From: Acidobacteriota bacterium
GTDB taxonomy: Bacteria > Acidobacteriota > Aminicenantia > UBA2199
Assembly (NCBI GenBank): GCA_025456205.1
Contig: JALOLA010000011.1
Location: forward strand, 1-37,874
DNA length: 37,874 nt
Direction: 5' to 3'
Part shown: positions 23,610 through 31,824 of the stretch, one piece after another
Position numbering within the stretch: position 1 is the first letter of the stretch
Layout: the number at the start of each line of letters is the position of its first letter
Made by a program: the position numbers and the translations under genes
Notes under the pieces: model-generated
The model's database searches: none
Seen by the model: the letters and a program-made list of their open reading frames with translations, nothing else
What the model was told of the DNA's origin: nothing

Positions 23610-24187
23610 AGCGCCACCCCGCGGAAGAACGGTTCATCGGCGAGCTGCTTTTCCATCTCGGCCAGGGCGACGTCGCCGCTGAATACCAGCGTATCCACTT
23701 CGACATCGCCCATGTTCAGGGCATTGCGCCCGACCAGGCGGCGGAAGGCGCCCTCGCTCTCGGCATCGTCCTGCCGGAGCGTGCCGATGGCCAGCAGGCG
23801 GCGCGGCCGCGGATAGCGCAGGGGATGGTGCGTCTCGCCGCGCACCCGGGTGAAGAAGGGCAGCAGGATGGGAATGATGCGGTCCAGCGCTTTCTTCAGT
23901 TCGGGTGCGTAGCCGCCGAAAGTGACCGGGGTCAGCCAGATGACCCGGTCGCTGGCGGCGGTGGCGGCGAGGATCTGCTCCTCGTCGTCATGGATGATGC
24001 AGCGCCCGGGGCTCTTCACCCAGCAGGAAAAACAGCCGCGGCAGGGCTGGATGTCCATCGCCGCCAATGGGAACGCCTTCATCTCCCAGTCCAGGGCCTT
24101 GGCCTTGGCCATCACCGCGGCCGCGGCCCGGTTGCTGAGCGGGTCGCGCCCGGCCGGCGGCGAGCCCTTGAAGAAGACTGCTTTCAT
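23606..24187 (-). CDS. NADPH-dependent FMN reductase/iron-sulfur flavoprotein-like protein
   Basis: The 193-residue protein has the flavodoxin-like start KAVFFKGSPPAGRDPLSN and the cysteine-rich insert PCRGCFSCWVKSPGRCIIHDDEEQIL, the C-x2-C-x2-C-x7-C pattern shared with iron-sulfur flavoproteins and many FMN reductases. DRVIWLTPVTFGGYAPELKKALDR follows as the FMN-binding loop. It probably passes electrons from NAD(P)H or ferredoxin to a flavin substrate. It overlaps the downstream flavodoxin-fold gene by 4 nt. Confidence 0.8.
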   Translation of the reverse strand: MKAVFFKGSPPAGRDPLSNRAAAAVMAKAKALDWEMKAFPLAAMDIQPCRGCFSCWVKSPGRCIIHDDEEQILAATAASDRVIWLTPVTFGGYAPELKKALDRIIPILLPFFTRVRGETHHPLRYPRPRRLLAIGTLRQDDAESEGAFRRLVGRNALNMGDVEVDTLVFSGDVALAEMEKQLADEPFFRGVAL

Positions 24188-24290
24188 GATTCCTCCGCTT
24201 GCTTTCTGCGGCTAATTATCCTCTGGGAGAGCCATTTTTGTCAAGACAGGAAAAAATCACGAAAAGTGCCACAAAAAGAAGGTTTGTACG

Positions 24291-24296
24291 TATAAT
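24291..24296 (+). promoter_or_regulatory. Possible -10 element of the Dcp-like gene
   Basis: TATAAT lies 35 nt before the TTG start. No clear -35 is seen 16-18 nt upstream. The 143-nt spacer is AT-rich compared with the flanking genes. Confidence 0.4.
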
Positions 24297-24330
24297 AAGC
24301 TTGGAATTCAATTCAAAGGAGGATTTACCC

Positions 24331-26430
24331 TTGAATAAAAAACATGCATGCTCACGGTTCGCGCCGGTGCTGCTGCTGGCGACCCTGGTCCTGCCCATGC
24401 CCGCGGCCGAGGACAACCCTTTCCTGACCGTCCCCAACACGCCATACCAGACCCCGGCCTTTGACCGCATCCAGGTCGGCCACTACCTGCCGGCGATGCA
24501 GGAAGGGATCCGGCGCCACCAGGCCGAGATCGACGCCATCGTCGCCAACGCCAAGGCGCCGACGTTCGAGAATACCATCGTGGCCCTGGACATGTCCGGT
24601 CAGCTGCTCGGCGAGGTAAGTGCCGTCTTCTACTCCCTGCTGGGCGCGGCCACCAGCCAGCCGATGCAGGACCTGGCCAACGAGCTGGCGCCCCTGCTCT
24701 CCACCCACAACGACAACATCGCCCTCAACGGCAAGCTCTTTGCCCGCGTCAAGGCCGTCTACGACCGCCGGGCGAAGCTGAAGCTCGACGAGGTGCAGCG
24801 CTACCTGCTGGAGAACACCTACCGCGGCTTCGTGCGCAGCGGCGCCCTGCTGGACGAGAAGCAGAAGGACCGCCTGCGCGAGATCAACAAGGAGCACTCG
24901 CTGCTGGCCCTCAAGTTCAGCGACAACGTCCTGGCCGAGACCAACTCTTCGTTCATCGTCATCGAGAACAAGGATGACCTGGCCGGTCTTCCCGACGGCG
25001 TCGTCGCCGAGGCGGCCGCGACGGCCAAGGCCATGAACATGGAAGGCAAGTGGGTGTTCACCGCCCAGAAGACCAGCTGGATCCCCTTCCTGCAGTACTC
25101 GCCGAAGCGCGAACTGCGCGAATCCCTCTATACCCGCTGGTTCATGCGCGGCGACCGCGACAACGACAGGGACAACAAGGCCGTGCTGCAGAAGCTGCTG
25201 GTGCTGCGCGAGGAGCGCTACCGCCTGCTGGGCTACAAGACGCCCGCCGATTTCTACCTCGAGCCGCGCATGGCAAGGACGCCGGCGGCGGTGAACGAGT
25301 TCCTGATGCGCCTTTGGCAGCCGGCCCTGGCGCAGGCCAAGGCCGAGGCCGCCGCGCTGCAGAAGCTCATCGACGGGGAAAAGGGAGGCTTCGCGCTGCG
25401 GTCATGGGACTGGTGGTACTACGCCGAGAAATTGCGCAAGGCCAAGTATGACCTGGACGACTCGGAGCTCCGACCCTATTTCAAGCTGGAGAACGTCCAG
25501 CAGGGAATGTTCACCCTGGCCGAGAAGCTCTGGGGACTCAAATTCGTCGAGCGCAAGGACATCCCGGTCTACGACCCCGAGGTCCGGGTGGCCGAGGTCC
25601 GCGAGGGCGACGGCACCCTGCTGGGCATCCTGTACATGGACTTCTTTCCGCGCGCCAACAAGCAGGGCGGCGCCTGGTCCGGTGGCTTCCGCGGCACCTT
25701 CTACAAGGACGGCAAGCGCGTCATCCCCTTCGCCACCCTGGTCGGCAACTTCACCAAGCCGACAACCGGGACGCCCTCGCTGCTGAGCATCGACGAGGCC
25801 CTGACCTCCTTCCATGAATTCGGCCACGCCCTGAACACCCTCTTCACCGACAGCCGCTACCGCTCCAACTTCGCCCCCCAGGACTCAGTGGAGCTGCCTT
25901 CCCAGATCATGGAGCACTGGGTGCTGGAGCCCGAGATGCTGAAGCTCTACGCCCGCCACTACCAGACCGGCGAGGTCATCCCCACGGCGCTGGTGGAGAA
26001 GCTCAGGAACAGCAGCCTGTTCAACCAGGGCTTCGAAACGGTGGAATTCCTGGCCTCCTGCTTCCTGGACATGGCCTGGCACCAGCTGGAGAGCGCCCTC
26101 AACGTCAATGTCACCCGCTTCGAGAAGAAGCTCATGGACAAGATCGGCCTGATCCCCGAGATCCTGCCCCGCTGGGGCTCCACCTATTTCACCCACATCC
26201 ACGGCGGCTACGAGGCCGGCTATTACAGCTACATGTGGTCCGAGGTCCTGGACTGCGACGCCTTCGAGGCCTTCAAGGAAACCTCCCTGTTCGACAGGAA
26301 GACCGCCGCCTCGTTCCGCAAGCACATCCTGGCCAGGCTGGGCACCGAGGACGCCATGACGCTCTACAAGCGCTTCCGCGGCCGCGAGCCCAAGGTCGAG
26401 CCGCTGCTGAAAAAGAGAGGATTGCTGTAG
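24331..26430 (+). CDS. dcp: Secreted peptidyl-dipeptidase Dcp-like M3 metallopeptidase
   Basis: The 699-residue protein belongs to family M3A (Dcp/oligopeptidase A). The zinc motif is His495-Glu-Phe-Gly-His499 (SFHEFGHALNTLF), with the third ligand Glu521 in SVELPSQIMEHW. The C-terminal substrate segment THIHGGYEAGYYSYMWSEVL is conserved. The N-terminal start (NPFLTVPNTPYQTPAFDRIQ...HYLPAMQEGIRRHQAEIDAI) is typical of Dcp. It would release dipeptides from peptide C termini. A signal peptide (about 1-27, ending PAAED) places it in the periplasm. I chose TTG at 24331 because AAAGGAGG lies 8 nt upstream; an open frame begins earlier at 24199 without such a site. A strong terminator follows. Confidence 0.9.
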   Translation: MNKKHACSRFAPVLLLATLVLPMPAAEDNPFLTVPNTPYQTPAFDRIQVGHYLPAMQEGIRRHQAEIDAIVANAKAPTFENTIVALDMSGQLLGEVSAVFYSLLGAATSQPMQDLANELAPLLSTHNDNIALNGKLFARVKAVYDRRAKLKLDEVQRYLLENTYRGFVRSGALLDEKQKDRLREINKEHSLLALKFSDNVLAETNSSFIVIENKDDLAGLPDGVVAEAAATAKAMNMEGKWVFTAQKTSWIPFLQYSPKRELRESLYTRWFMRGDRDNDRDNKAVLQKLLVLREERYRLLGYKTPADFYLEPRMARTPAAVNEFLMRLWQPALAQAKAEAAALQKLIDGEKGGFALRSWDWWYYAEKLRKAKYDLDDSELRPYFKLENVQQGMFTLAEKLWGLKFVERKDIPVYDPEVRVAEVREGDGTLLGILYMDFFPRANKQGGAWSGGFRGTFYKDGKRVIPFATLVGNFTKPTTGTPSLLSIDEALTSFHEFGHALNTLFTDSRYRSNFAPQDSVELPSQIMEHWVLEPEMLKLYARHYQTGEVIPTALVEKLRNSSLFNQGFETVEFLASCFLDMAWHQLESALNVNVTRFEKKLMDKIGLIPEILPRWGSTYFTHIHGGYEAGYYSYMWSEVLDCDAFEAFKETSLFDRKTAASFRKHILARLGTEDAMTLYKRFRGREPKVEPLLKKRGLL

Positions 26431-26458
26431 ATCGAGGCCCATACGGGATTTTCATGTA

Positions 26459-26489
26459 GGGGCACGGCGTGCCGTGCCCCTGCTTTTTA
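26459..26489 (+). terminator. Palindromic intrinsic terminator after the Dcp-like gene
   Basis: A perfect 10-bp stem, GGGGCACGGC/GCCGTGCCCC, surrounds a 2-nt centre and is followed by TGCTTTTTAT, 29 nt after the stop. The flanking TAGGGGC...GCCCCT form is like dispersed palindromic repeats I recall from other GC-rich genomes, so it may be a REP-like unit used as a terminator. Confidence 0.75.
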
Positions 26490-26547
26490 TCTGGGTACGT
26501 TCCCCACGTGCCTTGCCCTTCCCGCCTTTTTCTGATAAAAATACTCC

Positions 26548-27873
26548 TTGAATAGATATCTGCCGCTTCTCCTGGCCGCCCTGGCCCTGCTGAGCGTCCC
26601 GGCGCTGGCCGGGGAGGATGACGCAGGCCTGAACAACGCCTCCCTGGTGGTGGAATACGGCCTCGACTCCCTGGAGCGGCGCTATTACCGTCCCGTTTTC
26701 CATTTTGATTTCCCCGGGCGCAGGAACAACCTGTTCGCCGAGGTGCAGTACCACTCGCGCATGAACGGCCGCCTGCAAGGGGCCATCGACTACTGGGTCA
26801 TGGCCGGGGCGCAGAAGGCGCTCAACGAGAAGGTGACGGTTGAACTGCGCCTGAACCATTTCTGCCGCCACGAGACCCTGCGCGACACTCCATACGTCTG
26901 GAACCTGAACGAGGTGCTGGGGCGGGTGATCCTGGACCGCGGCGACCTCACGCTGGCTCTCGGCGCCGGCGTCTTCGTCGGCGGCAGCGCCGGCTACCGC
27001 GAGCTGGTGACGGCCAGCGGGGAGTGGCGGGGCCTGTTCATCCCCGAGCTGTCGCTGCAGGCGGAAGTGAAGCTGGTCAATTTCTCGCGGCTCTACCATG
27101 ACGGCGGCTTTGCCCTGGCCTTGAACCGCAACGTCGATCTTTTCTTCCGGAACACCCGCCACTACGAATTCCGCAATGCCTCCTATCTCGGCCTGCGCTT
27201 CAAGTCGCACGGGGAGAGCGGCGCCTTTCTCGACGCCATGAAGGTCCTGGTCGGGGCCTCTCCGTTCGATGACCGCTTCAAGCTGGAGATCGAGGGCGAC
27301 TTCAAGCTGGAGTTCTTCCGCAACGATTCGCGGCGCGTGGTGCTCGGCGTCGAGTTCGAGTCACCCATCCTCAACGGTGACGGTTTTTTCGCCCAGTTCT
27401 GGCCGGGGAAGATGATCTATGACCTGGGACTCGACTACGAGAAGAGGGTCGCTCCGGAACTGTTCGCCGCCTGGGTGGCGCGCTATCGGGCGGACATCCC
27501 CGTCGACGACGACCTGCCTTTCGCGGCCAGCCTGTTCACCGGCCTGGCCTTGCGCAACCAGGAGGAGTTCGACGTGCTGGAGAGCGATGTCCGCTACGAG
27601 GCCGCCGTCGGCTACGATTTCAAGCGCGGCCTGGCGTTCAGCGGCAAGCTGGGCCTGGGGATCTGGGACTGCGCGGCGCTGAAGGTGTTCACCGAGATGC
27701 GCGCCCATGCCGATCCCAGGCGCATCCGCTTCGATATCCGCCTGCTGGCCGGCAGCCGCGGCCGGGTCGAGCTCAGGCCGTATCTCGGCTGGAAAAAAGA
27801 GATCGGCCTTGATCCCGCCCAGGAGACGCCAGGCAAGTTTCTCTTCGGGTTAGGTTTCTTCAAGAAATTCTAG
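26548..27873 (+). CDS. Predicted outer-membrane beta-barrel protein, unknown function
   Basis: The 441-residue protein has a clear signal peptide (MNRYLPLLLAALALLSVPALAGED). The rest is built of alternating hydrophobic and polar residues with aromatic girdles (HYEFRNASYLGLRFK, FKLEIEGDFKLEFFRND), ending GLGFFKKF with a terminal Phe, as in outer-membrane barrels. No known family is recognised. It starts at TTG, with no AGGAGG-like site in the 20 nt upstream, and may be leaderless or poorly translated; the preceding gene ends with a terminator. Its stop codon lies at the edge of a heptamer repeat. The function is unknown; a porin-like role is possible. Confidence 0.65.
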   Translation: MNRYLPLLLAALALLSVPALAGEDDAGLNNASLVVEYGLDSLERRYYRPVFHFDFPGRRNNLFAEVQYHSRMNGRLQGAIDYWVMAGAQKALNEKVTVELRLNHFCRHETLRDTPYVWNLNEVLGRVILDRGDLTLALGAGVFVGGSAGYRELVTASGEWRGLFIPELSLQAEVKLVNFSRLYHDGGFALALNRNVDLFFRNTRHYEFRNASYLGLRFKSHGESGAFLDAMKVLVGASPFDDRFKLEIEGDFKLEFFRNDSRRVVLGVEFESPILNGDGFFAQFWPGKMIYDLGLDYEKRVAPELFAAWVARYRADIPVDDDLPFAASLFTGLALRNQEEFDVLESDVRYEAAVGYDFKRGLAFSGKLGLGIWDCAALKVFTEMRAHADPRRIRFDIRLLAGSRGRVELRPYLGWKKEIGLDPAQETPGKFLFGLGFFKKF

Positions 27874-27968
27874 TGAAAAGTAAAAAGTGTAAAGTGAGAA
27901 GTAACAGCAACAAGACGGACAAAGGTCCGTTATCCTCGCGTTTCACAATTCACTTTTCACTATTCACT
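27872..27968. repeat. Degenerate heptamer repeats in inverted orientation around a short hairpin
   Basis: The left arm (27872-27906) is five heptamers of the type AGTGAAA (AGTGAAA, AGTAAAA, AGTGTAA, AGTGAGA, AGTAACA). The right arm (27941-27968) is four of the complementary type (TTTCACA, ATTCACT, TTTCACT, ATTCACT). Between them ACGGAC-AAAG-GTCCGT can form a hairpin. The element fills the gap between two convergent genes and could act as a bidirectional terminator or be a mobile non-coding element. Confidence 0.7.
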
Positions 27969-27981
27969 GAGCCTGACCTGT

Positions 27982-29646
27982 TTATTCTTTTTTCTCAGGC
28001 GCAGGAACCTTGAACCTGTCGCCCGTTTCCTTGATGATGCGCTGGTACCAATCCCTGGGGTAGGGCGGGTGGGTGACCTTGCCCTGGCTGTCGCGGACGT
28101 TGCCGTCCAGGTATTTCCAGATGAGGTGCTCGCCCAGCCGGCGCCAGCGCTTGACCAGCGCCTCGCCCTCGCCCACGCTGTAGGCGGTGAGGCGGTCGCG
28201 GGCCAGCTCGGGGGAGCGCTTGTGGAGCTCGAGCGCCGCCGCCTCGATCTCCGGCTGCACGGCGAGGTACCTGCCCTCGATCTCGCGCTGGACGGCCTGG
28301 ATGTCCTGGATCATGTCGGCGTAGCGCGAGTAGGCGTAGTTGGAGACGAAATTGAACACCCAGAAGGCCGAGTCCCAGCTGAAGCGGCTGAAGTCGCCGG
28401 TGCCCTTGGCGTAGCTCGGCGGCACCTGGCGGATGCCGCAGTACATGGGTGCGTAGACGGTGCTGAAGGTGTCGTCCATGCCCACCCAGAAGATGCCGCC
28501 GATCGCGGCGGGAAGCCAGGAGCGCGACTGGGCGACGAAGGAGTAGGCCGTCTGCTGGGTGGAGGTGGCGCGCTCGAAGAAATAGCTCTCCTTGGCCTCC
28601 TTGTCGACCTTCCAGGTCATCGGCCGCCAGCGGTAGGGGAGGACGAACGGCCCGGCGCCGATATCGTTGCTCATGTCCATCTCGCTGCCCTCGTAGTGGT
28701 CGCGCATCAGCTCCATGACGTCGCGCAGGGAGAGCTTGGCGTCCGGCTTGACGAACAGCGGCATGGGCTCGGCGTCGGGCTTGATGCCCAGGGCCCAGTC
28801 CCTGTAGGCGTCCATCTGCCTGGAGCCGGGGGTGATGCGGCGGAAGAACTGCCAGACGCGGGCGTCGCAGAAGCGCCGGCCGCCGAAGTCGGGCGGGCAG
28901 TAGGCGGCGGCGAAGCTGAACTCGCTGTCGCTGCCCTTGAAATAGCCCTTTTCGCGGGCGAAGGCGACGACGTCGGGGGAATGGAAGGTCGTCTGCCGGG
29001 CATCGAAGAAGTTGTTGGCCTTCTGCAGGGGGAAGCGGTGGATGCGCGCCTGGTTGGCGTGGCCGCAGACGTAGCCGTCGGGCACCTGCCGCGCCACCCA
29101 GACGGCGCCCTTGCGCTCGGGCCCCTTGGAGATCATCTCCAGGATCCAGACCTCGTCGGGGTCGGAGACGGAGAAGGACTCGCCGCTGGAGGCGTAGCCG
29201 TACTCTTCCACCAGGGAGGTCATGACCTTCAGGGCTTCGCGGGCGGTGCGGGCGCGCTGCAGGGCCAGGGTCATCAGGCTGTTATAGTCGACCACGCCCT
29301 TGGGGTCCATCAGCTCCTCGCGGCCGCCGAAGGTGGTCTCGCCCAGCGCCACCTGGTGCTCGTTGATCAGGCCGACCACCTGCCAGGTGCGGCGCGCCTG
29401 GCGGACCTTGCCCAGGTACTTGCCGCTGTCGCCGTCGAAGACGTCGATCCAGGTGCCGTCGATGTGCTCGCCGGCGGCGATGAAGTTCAGGTCGCCATAG
29501 AGGCTGTGCGAATCGGCCGAGTAGGTGATCATGGTCGAGCGGTCGGCTGAGGCGCCTTTGCTGACCAGGTAGTTGGTGCAGGCATATGCCGCCGGCGCCA
29601 GTGCCAGCAGCACGACGATCGTCGTTATCCAGGTGCGGGTTTTCAT
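27982..29646 (-). CDS. Secreted peptidase C69 dipeptidase
   Basis: The 554-residue protein belongs to the C69 (PepD-like) Ntn-hydrolase family. After the signal peptide, the sequence AYA-C(23)TNYLVSKGAS places a catalytic N-terminal Cys at the cleavage site, so maturation exposes the nucleophile. Family segments GLINEHQVALGETTFGG and SGESFSVSDPDEVWILEMI are present. The length is within the usual 450-560. It should cleave dipeptides in the periplasm, complementing the M3 endo- and dipeptidyl-peptidases in this window. AAGGAGG lies 10 nt before the ATG, and a promoter lies upstream. The 3' end faces the heptamer element. Confidence 0.9.
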   Translation of the reverse strand: MKTRTWITTIVVLLALAPAAYACTNYLVSKGASADRSTMITYSADSHSLYGDLNFIAAGEHIDGTWIDVFDGDSGKYLGKVRQARRTWQVVGLINEHQVALGETTFGGREELMDPKGVVDYNSLMTLALQRARTAREALKVMTSLVEEYGYASSGESFSVSDPDEVWILEMISKGPERKGAVWVARQVPDGYVCGHANQARIHRFPLQKANNFFDARQTTFHSPDVVAFAREKGYFKGSDSEFSFAAAYCPPDFGGRRFCDARVWQFFRRITPGSRQMDAYRDWALGIKPDAEPMPLFVKPDAKLSLRDVMELMRDHYEGSEMDMSNDIGAGPFVLPYRWRPMTWKVDKEAKESYFFERATSTQQTAYSFVAQSRSWLPAAIGGIFWVGMDDTFSTVYAPMYCGIRQVPPSYAKGTGDFSRFSWDSAFWVFNFVSNYAYSRYADMIQDIQAVQREIEGRYLAVQPEIEAAALELHKRSPELARDRLTAYSVGEGEALVKRWRRLGEHLIWKYLDGNVRDSQGKVTHPPYPRDWYQRIIKETGDRFKVPAPEKKE

Positions 29647-29723
29647 GTAATTGCTGTCCTCCTTGAGAGTGAATTGCCGATGCGCGACAACCGGAAAAAG
29701 GAGGGCGCCGCGATCAGTCGCAA

Positions 29724-29752
29724 AGCATACTGGAATTGGCCGGAAAAAGCAA
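29724..29752 (-). promoter_or_regulatory. Predicted promoter of the C69 dipeptidase gene
   Basis: On the minus strand, TTGCTT, a 17-nt spacer and TATGCT lie about 80 nt before the ATG. The gene is therefore probably transcribed apart from the upstream metal-uptake operon. Confidence 0.45.
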
Positions 29753-29773
29753 GCACAGCCAAGCCAGATCCAT

Positions 29774-29794
29774 CGTTACGCGTCACGTGTTACG
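29774..29794. repeat. Three degenerate heptamers overlapping the EcfA stop codon
   Basis: CGTTACG, CGTCACG and TGTTACG follow without a gap. The TGA of the ABC ATPase gene lies inside the second unit. The pattern (G/T)TYAC(G/T)N resembles the TTYACTN heptamers at 27941-27968, which suggests one family of heptamer repeats. Confidence 0.45.
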
Positions 29795-30538
29795 AAGGGT
29801 CATTCCTTTCATGAACATGCTCAACGGCCTCTCCAGGCGATGAGCCCTGAGTAGCTTGTCGTTTCCCAGGATCTCGTCTCTGGGGCCGTCGGCCTCGACG
29901 GCACCGTGGTCCATGACCAGGATGCGTCCGCACAACTCATATGCCAGGTCCATGTCATGGGTGGCAATGACCTTGGTCTGCGGCAGGGCGCGCACCAGCT
30001 CGATGAAGTCACGGCGACCGGCCGGATCGAGCCCCGCCGACGGTTCGTCGAAGGCCAGGAGCTCGGGCTCCATGACCAGCACCGCCGCCAGTGCCGCCCG
30101 CTTCTGCTCGCCCGGGCTGAGGCGCAACGGCGAGGCGGCGCCGATCTCTTCCAGATGCAAGCGCGCCATGATCGTTGCCACGCGCTGCCGCGCCTCCGCT
30201 TCGGGCCAGCAGCCGGCGCTGAGCGGGCCGAAGGCGATGTCCTCCTCGATGCTGGGCAGAAAAAGCTGTTGTCGCGGGTCCTGAAAGAGCAGCCCGACGC
30301 GGCGACGGATCTCCTTCAGGTTGTTCCGGCGCACTTCCAGGCCAAGGATGCGCACCAGGCCCCGGCCGCGCAGCACGCCGTTGAGATGCAGCAGCAGCGT
30401 CGATTTGCCGGCGCCGTTTGGCCCGACCAGGCCGACGCATTCGCCGACGGCGACGGTCATGCCGCTGACGCTCAGAACGGGCTTGCCGGAGCCGTAGGCG
30501 AAATCCAGGTGCTGGATCTCGATGGCCGTGTCGTTCAT
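29783..30538 (-). CDS. ECF-type metal transporter ATP-binding protein (EcfA, CbiO/NikO-like)
   Basis: The 251-residue ABC ATPase has Walker A GPNGAGKST, a Q-loop in LLFQDPRQQLFLPSIEEDIAFGP (a CbiO-type signature), the signature LSPGEQKRAALAA, Walker B ELLAFDEPSAGLDP and the switch His in KVIATHDMDLA. It powers uptake with the EcfT encoded just upstream. The ATG (30538) overlaps the EcfT stop by one base (TGATG), so translation is coupled; two in-frame GTG codons just upstream are unlikely starts. It ends in a heptamer repeat. The NikR operator upstream of the operon implies nickel or a nickel complex as substrate. Confidence 0.9.
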   Translation of the reverse strand: MNDTAIEIQHLDFAYGSGKPVLSVSGMTVAVGECVGLVGPNGAGKSTLLLHLNGVLRGRGLVRILGLEVRRNNLKEIRRRVGLLFQDPRQQLFLPSIEEDIAFGPLSAGCWPEAEARQRVATIMARLHLEEIGAASPLRLSPGEQKRAALAAVLVMEPELLAFDEPSAGLDPAGRRDFIELVRALPQTKVIATHDMDLAYELCGRILVMDHGAVEADGPRDEILGNDKLLRAHRLERPLSMFMKGMTLRNT

Positions 30539-31224
30539 CACCACACCGTGAAGAAAGCGCTGGCCAGGGCGGTGAGCGCCAGAAAAACCGCGTCGCGGCC
30601 GCAGAAAGCCAGATGCCGTCCGCCGGGCAGCTCGCCGTGAAAACCGCGGCTGATCATGGCGTCATGAATGTGGACGCCGCTCTCCAGGAGCCTTTCAAAG
30701 AACAGCGGCAACGCCTTGCCGCTGAGGCTGGCCCGGCGCGACCGCGGCAGGGAAGCGATATTGCGCCCGGTCCAGGCGCGGCGCATTCCTTCCAGCTCCA
30801 GATGCCACTGCCCGGCAAAGCGCAGGCCGACGGTCAGGACGACGACGGCGGAGCGGGGCAGCCCGGCCTGGCGCAGCGCCTGCAGCAGGCGCCCGGGCCG
30901 CTCATCCAGGATGAACAGGGCCAGCGCCAGGAGCGACAGCGCCGCCTTGGCGGCGATCAGCAGGCCGACCCGAGCCGGCGGCGTTCCGCCGGCGCCGGGG
31001 CGGAAAAAGGCGCTGAGGGCCAGGAAGGCCAGCAGCGGGGCCGACAGCGCCAGCAGTCGCAGCCAGAGGCGCCCGGAGCGGCCGGCCAGGGGCAGCAGGG
31101 CAAGGAGGAGGATCGCCAGCAGGACCAGGCGCGGGCCGAGCGGCCGCGTTGAGGGGATGAACAGCAGTGCCTGCACCGCCAGGAAGGCGACCAGCTTGGC
31201 GCGCGGGTCGATGGCGGCCAGCAT
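30538..31224 (-). CDS. ECF transporter transmembrane component (EcfT, CbiQ/NikQ-like)
   Basis: The 228-residue membrane protein has about five hydrophobic segments. The start DPRAKLVAFLAVQALLF is the usual 'DPRxKL' EcfT opening, and the coupling helices include DAMISRGFHGELP with an Arg-Gly coupling motif. It joins the S component to the ATPase. It lies 6 nt after the methyltransferase stop and overlaps the EcfA start. Its context is TonB receptor, S component, methyltransferase, EcfT, EcfA under NikR. Confidence 0.85.
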   Translation of the reverse strand: MLAAIDPRAKLVAFLAVQALLFIPSTRPLGPRLVLLAILLLALLPLAGRSGRLWLRLLALSAPLLAFLALSAFFRPGAGGTPPARVGLLIAAKAALSLLALALFILDERPGRLLQALRQAGLPRSAVVVLTVGLRFAGQWHLELEGMRRAWTGRNIASLPRSRRASLSGKALPLFFERLLESGVHIHDAMISRGFHGELPGGRHLAFCGRDAVFLALTALASAFFTVW

Positions 31225-31230
31225 CGTTCC

Positions 31231-31824
31231 TCAAGCCAGGGCCCAGGCGATGTACTGCCCGGGTTCGTCGACGATCTCGCAGGAGCTGAACCCGGCCGTC
31301 GCCAGCCATCCGGCCAGCACGGCCTTTTCCGGCAGCCGGTCGCGGCGCACGGGCCCGCTGCTCTCGGCATGCAAGCGGTCCAAAGCCTCGCGCCCCAGCT
31401 GGTGGGCAATGACCAGCATCCCTCCCGGCTTGAGAACGCGGCGGAATTCCTTCAGGGCGGCGCAACGGTCGTCGAGATGGGGCAGCAGGGCCAGGGCGAT
31501 CACCTTGTTGAAATCGCTGTCGGGGAAGGGCAGGTCGTGGGCGTCTCCGATTTGAAAGTCCACCCGGGGATCGGCCGTCTTGAGCCGGGCCCGTTCGATC
31601 ATGCCCGGGGCGAAATCGAGTTCGACCAGGCTGCCGCCGGCGCCGACCTCCTCCAGGATCAGGGCAACGAGGCGGCCGCTGCCGCAGCCGGCATCCAGGA
31701 CGCGCTCACCGGGCCCGAGGCGGAAATGGCCGGCGAAGTCGCGCAGGCGCTCCAGCTCCCCGGGCCGCGAATGCTCCCGGTCCCACGAAGCGGAAAGTTC
31801 GGAAAAGAACTCACTCTTGGTCAT
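31231..31824 (-). CDS. SAM-dependent methyltransferase inside the metal uptake operon
   Basis: The 197-residue class I methyltransferase has motif I ERVLDAGCGSGRLVALIL, the post-strand-2 region LVELDFAPGMIERAR, PFPDSDFNKVIALALLPHL and LKPGGMLVIAHQLGREAL. It is close to the UbiE/Methyltransf_11 group, and its substrate is unknown. Its start overlaps the S component gene by 14 nt and EcfT follows after 6 nt, so it belongs to the transport operon. It may modify a metallophore or an imported metal complex, which is inference from context only. Confidence 0.85.
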   Translation of the reverse strand: MTKSEFFSELSASWDREHSRPGELERLRDFAGHFRLGPGERVLDAGCGSGRLVALILEEVGAGGSLVELDFAPGMIERARLKTADPRVDFQIGDAHDLPFPDSDFNKVIALALLPHLDDRCAALKEFRRVLKPGGMLVIAHQLGREALDRLHAESSGPVRRDRLPEKAVLAGWLATAGFSSCEIVDEPGQYIAWALA

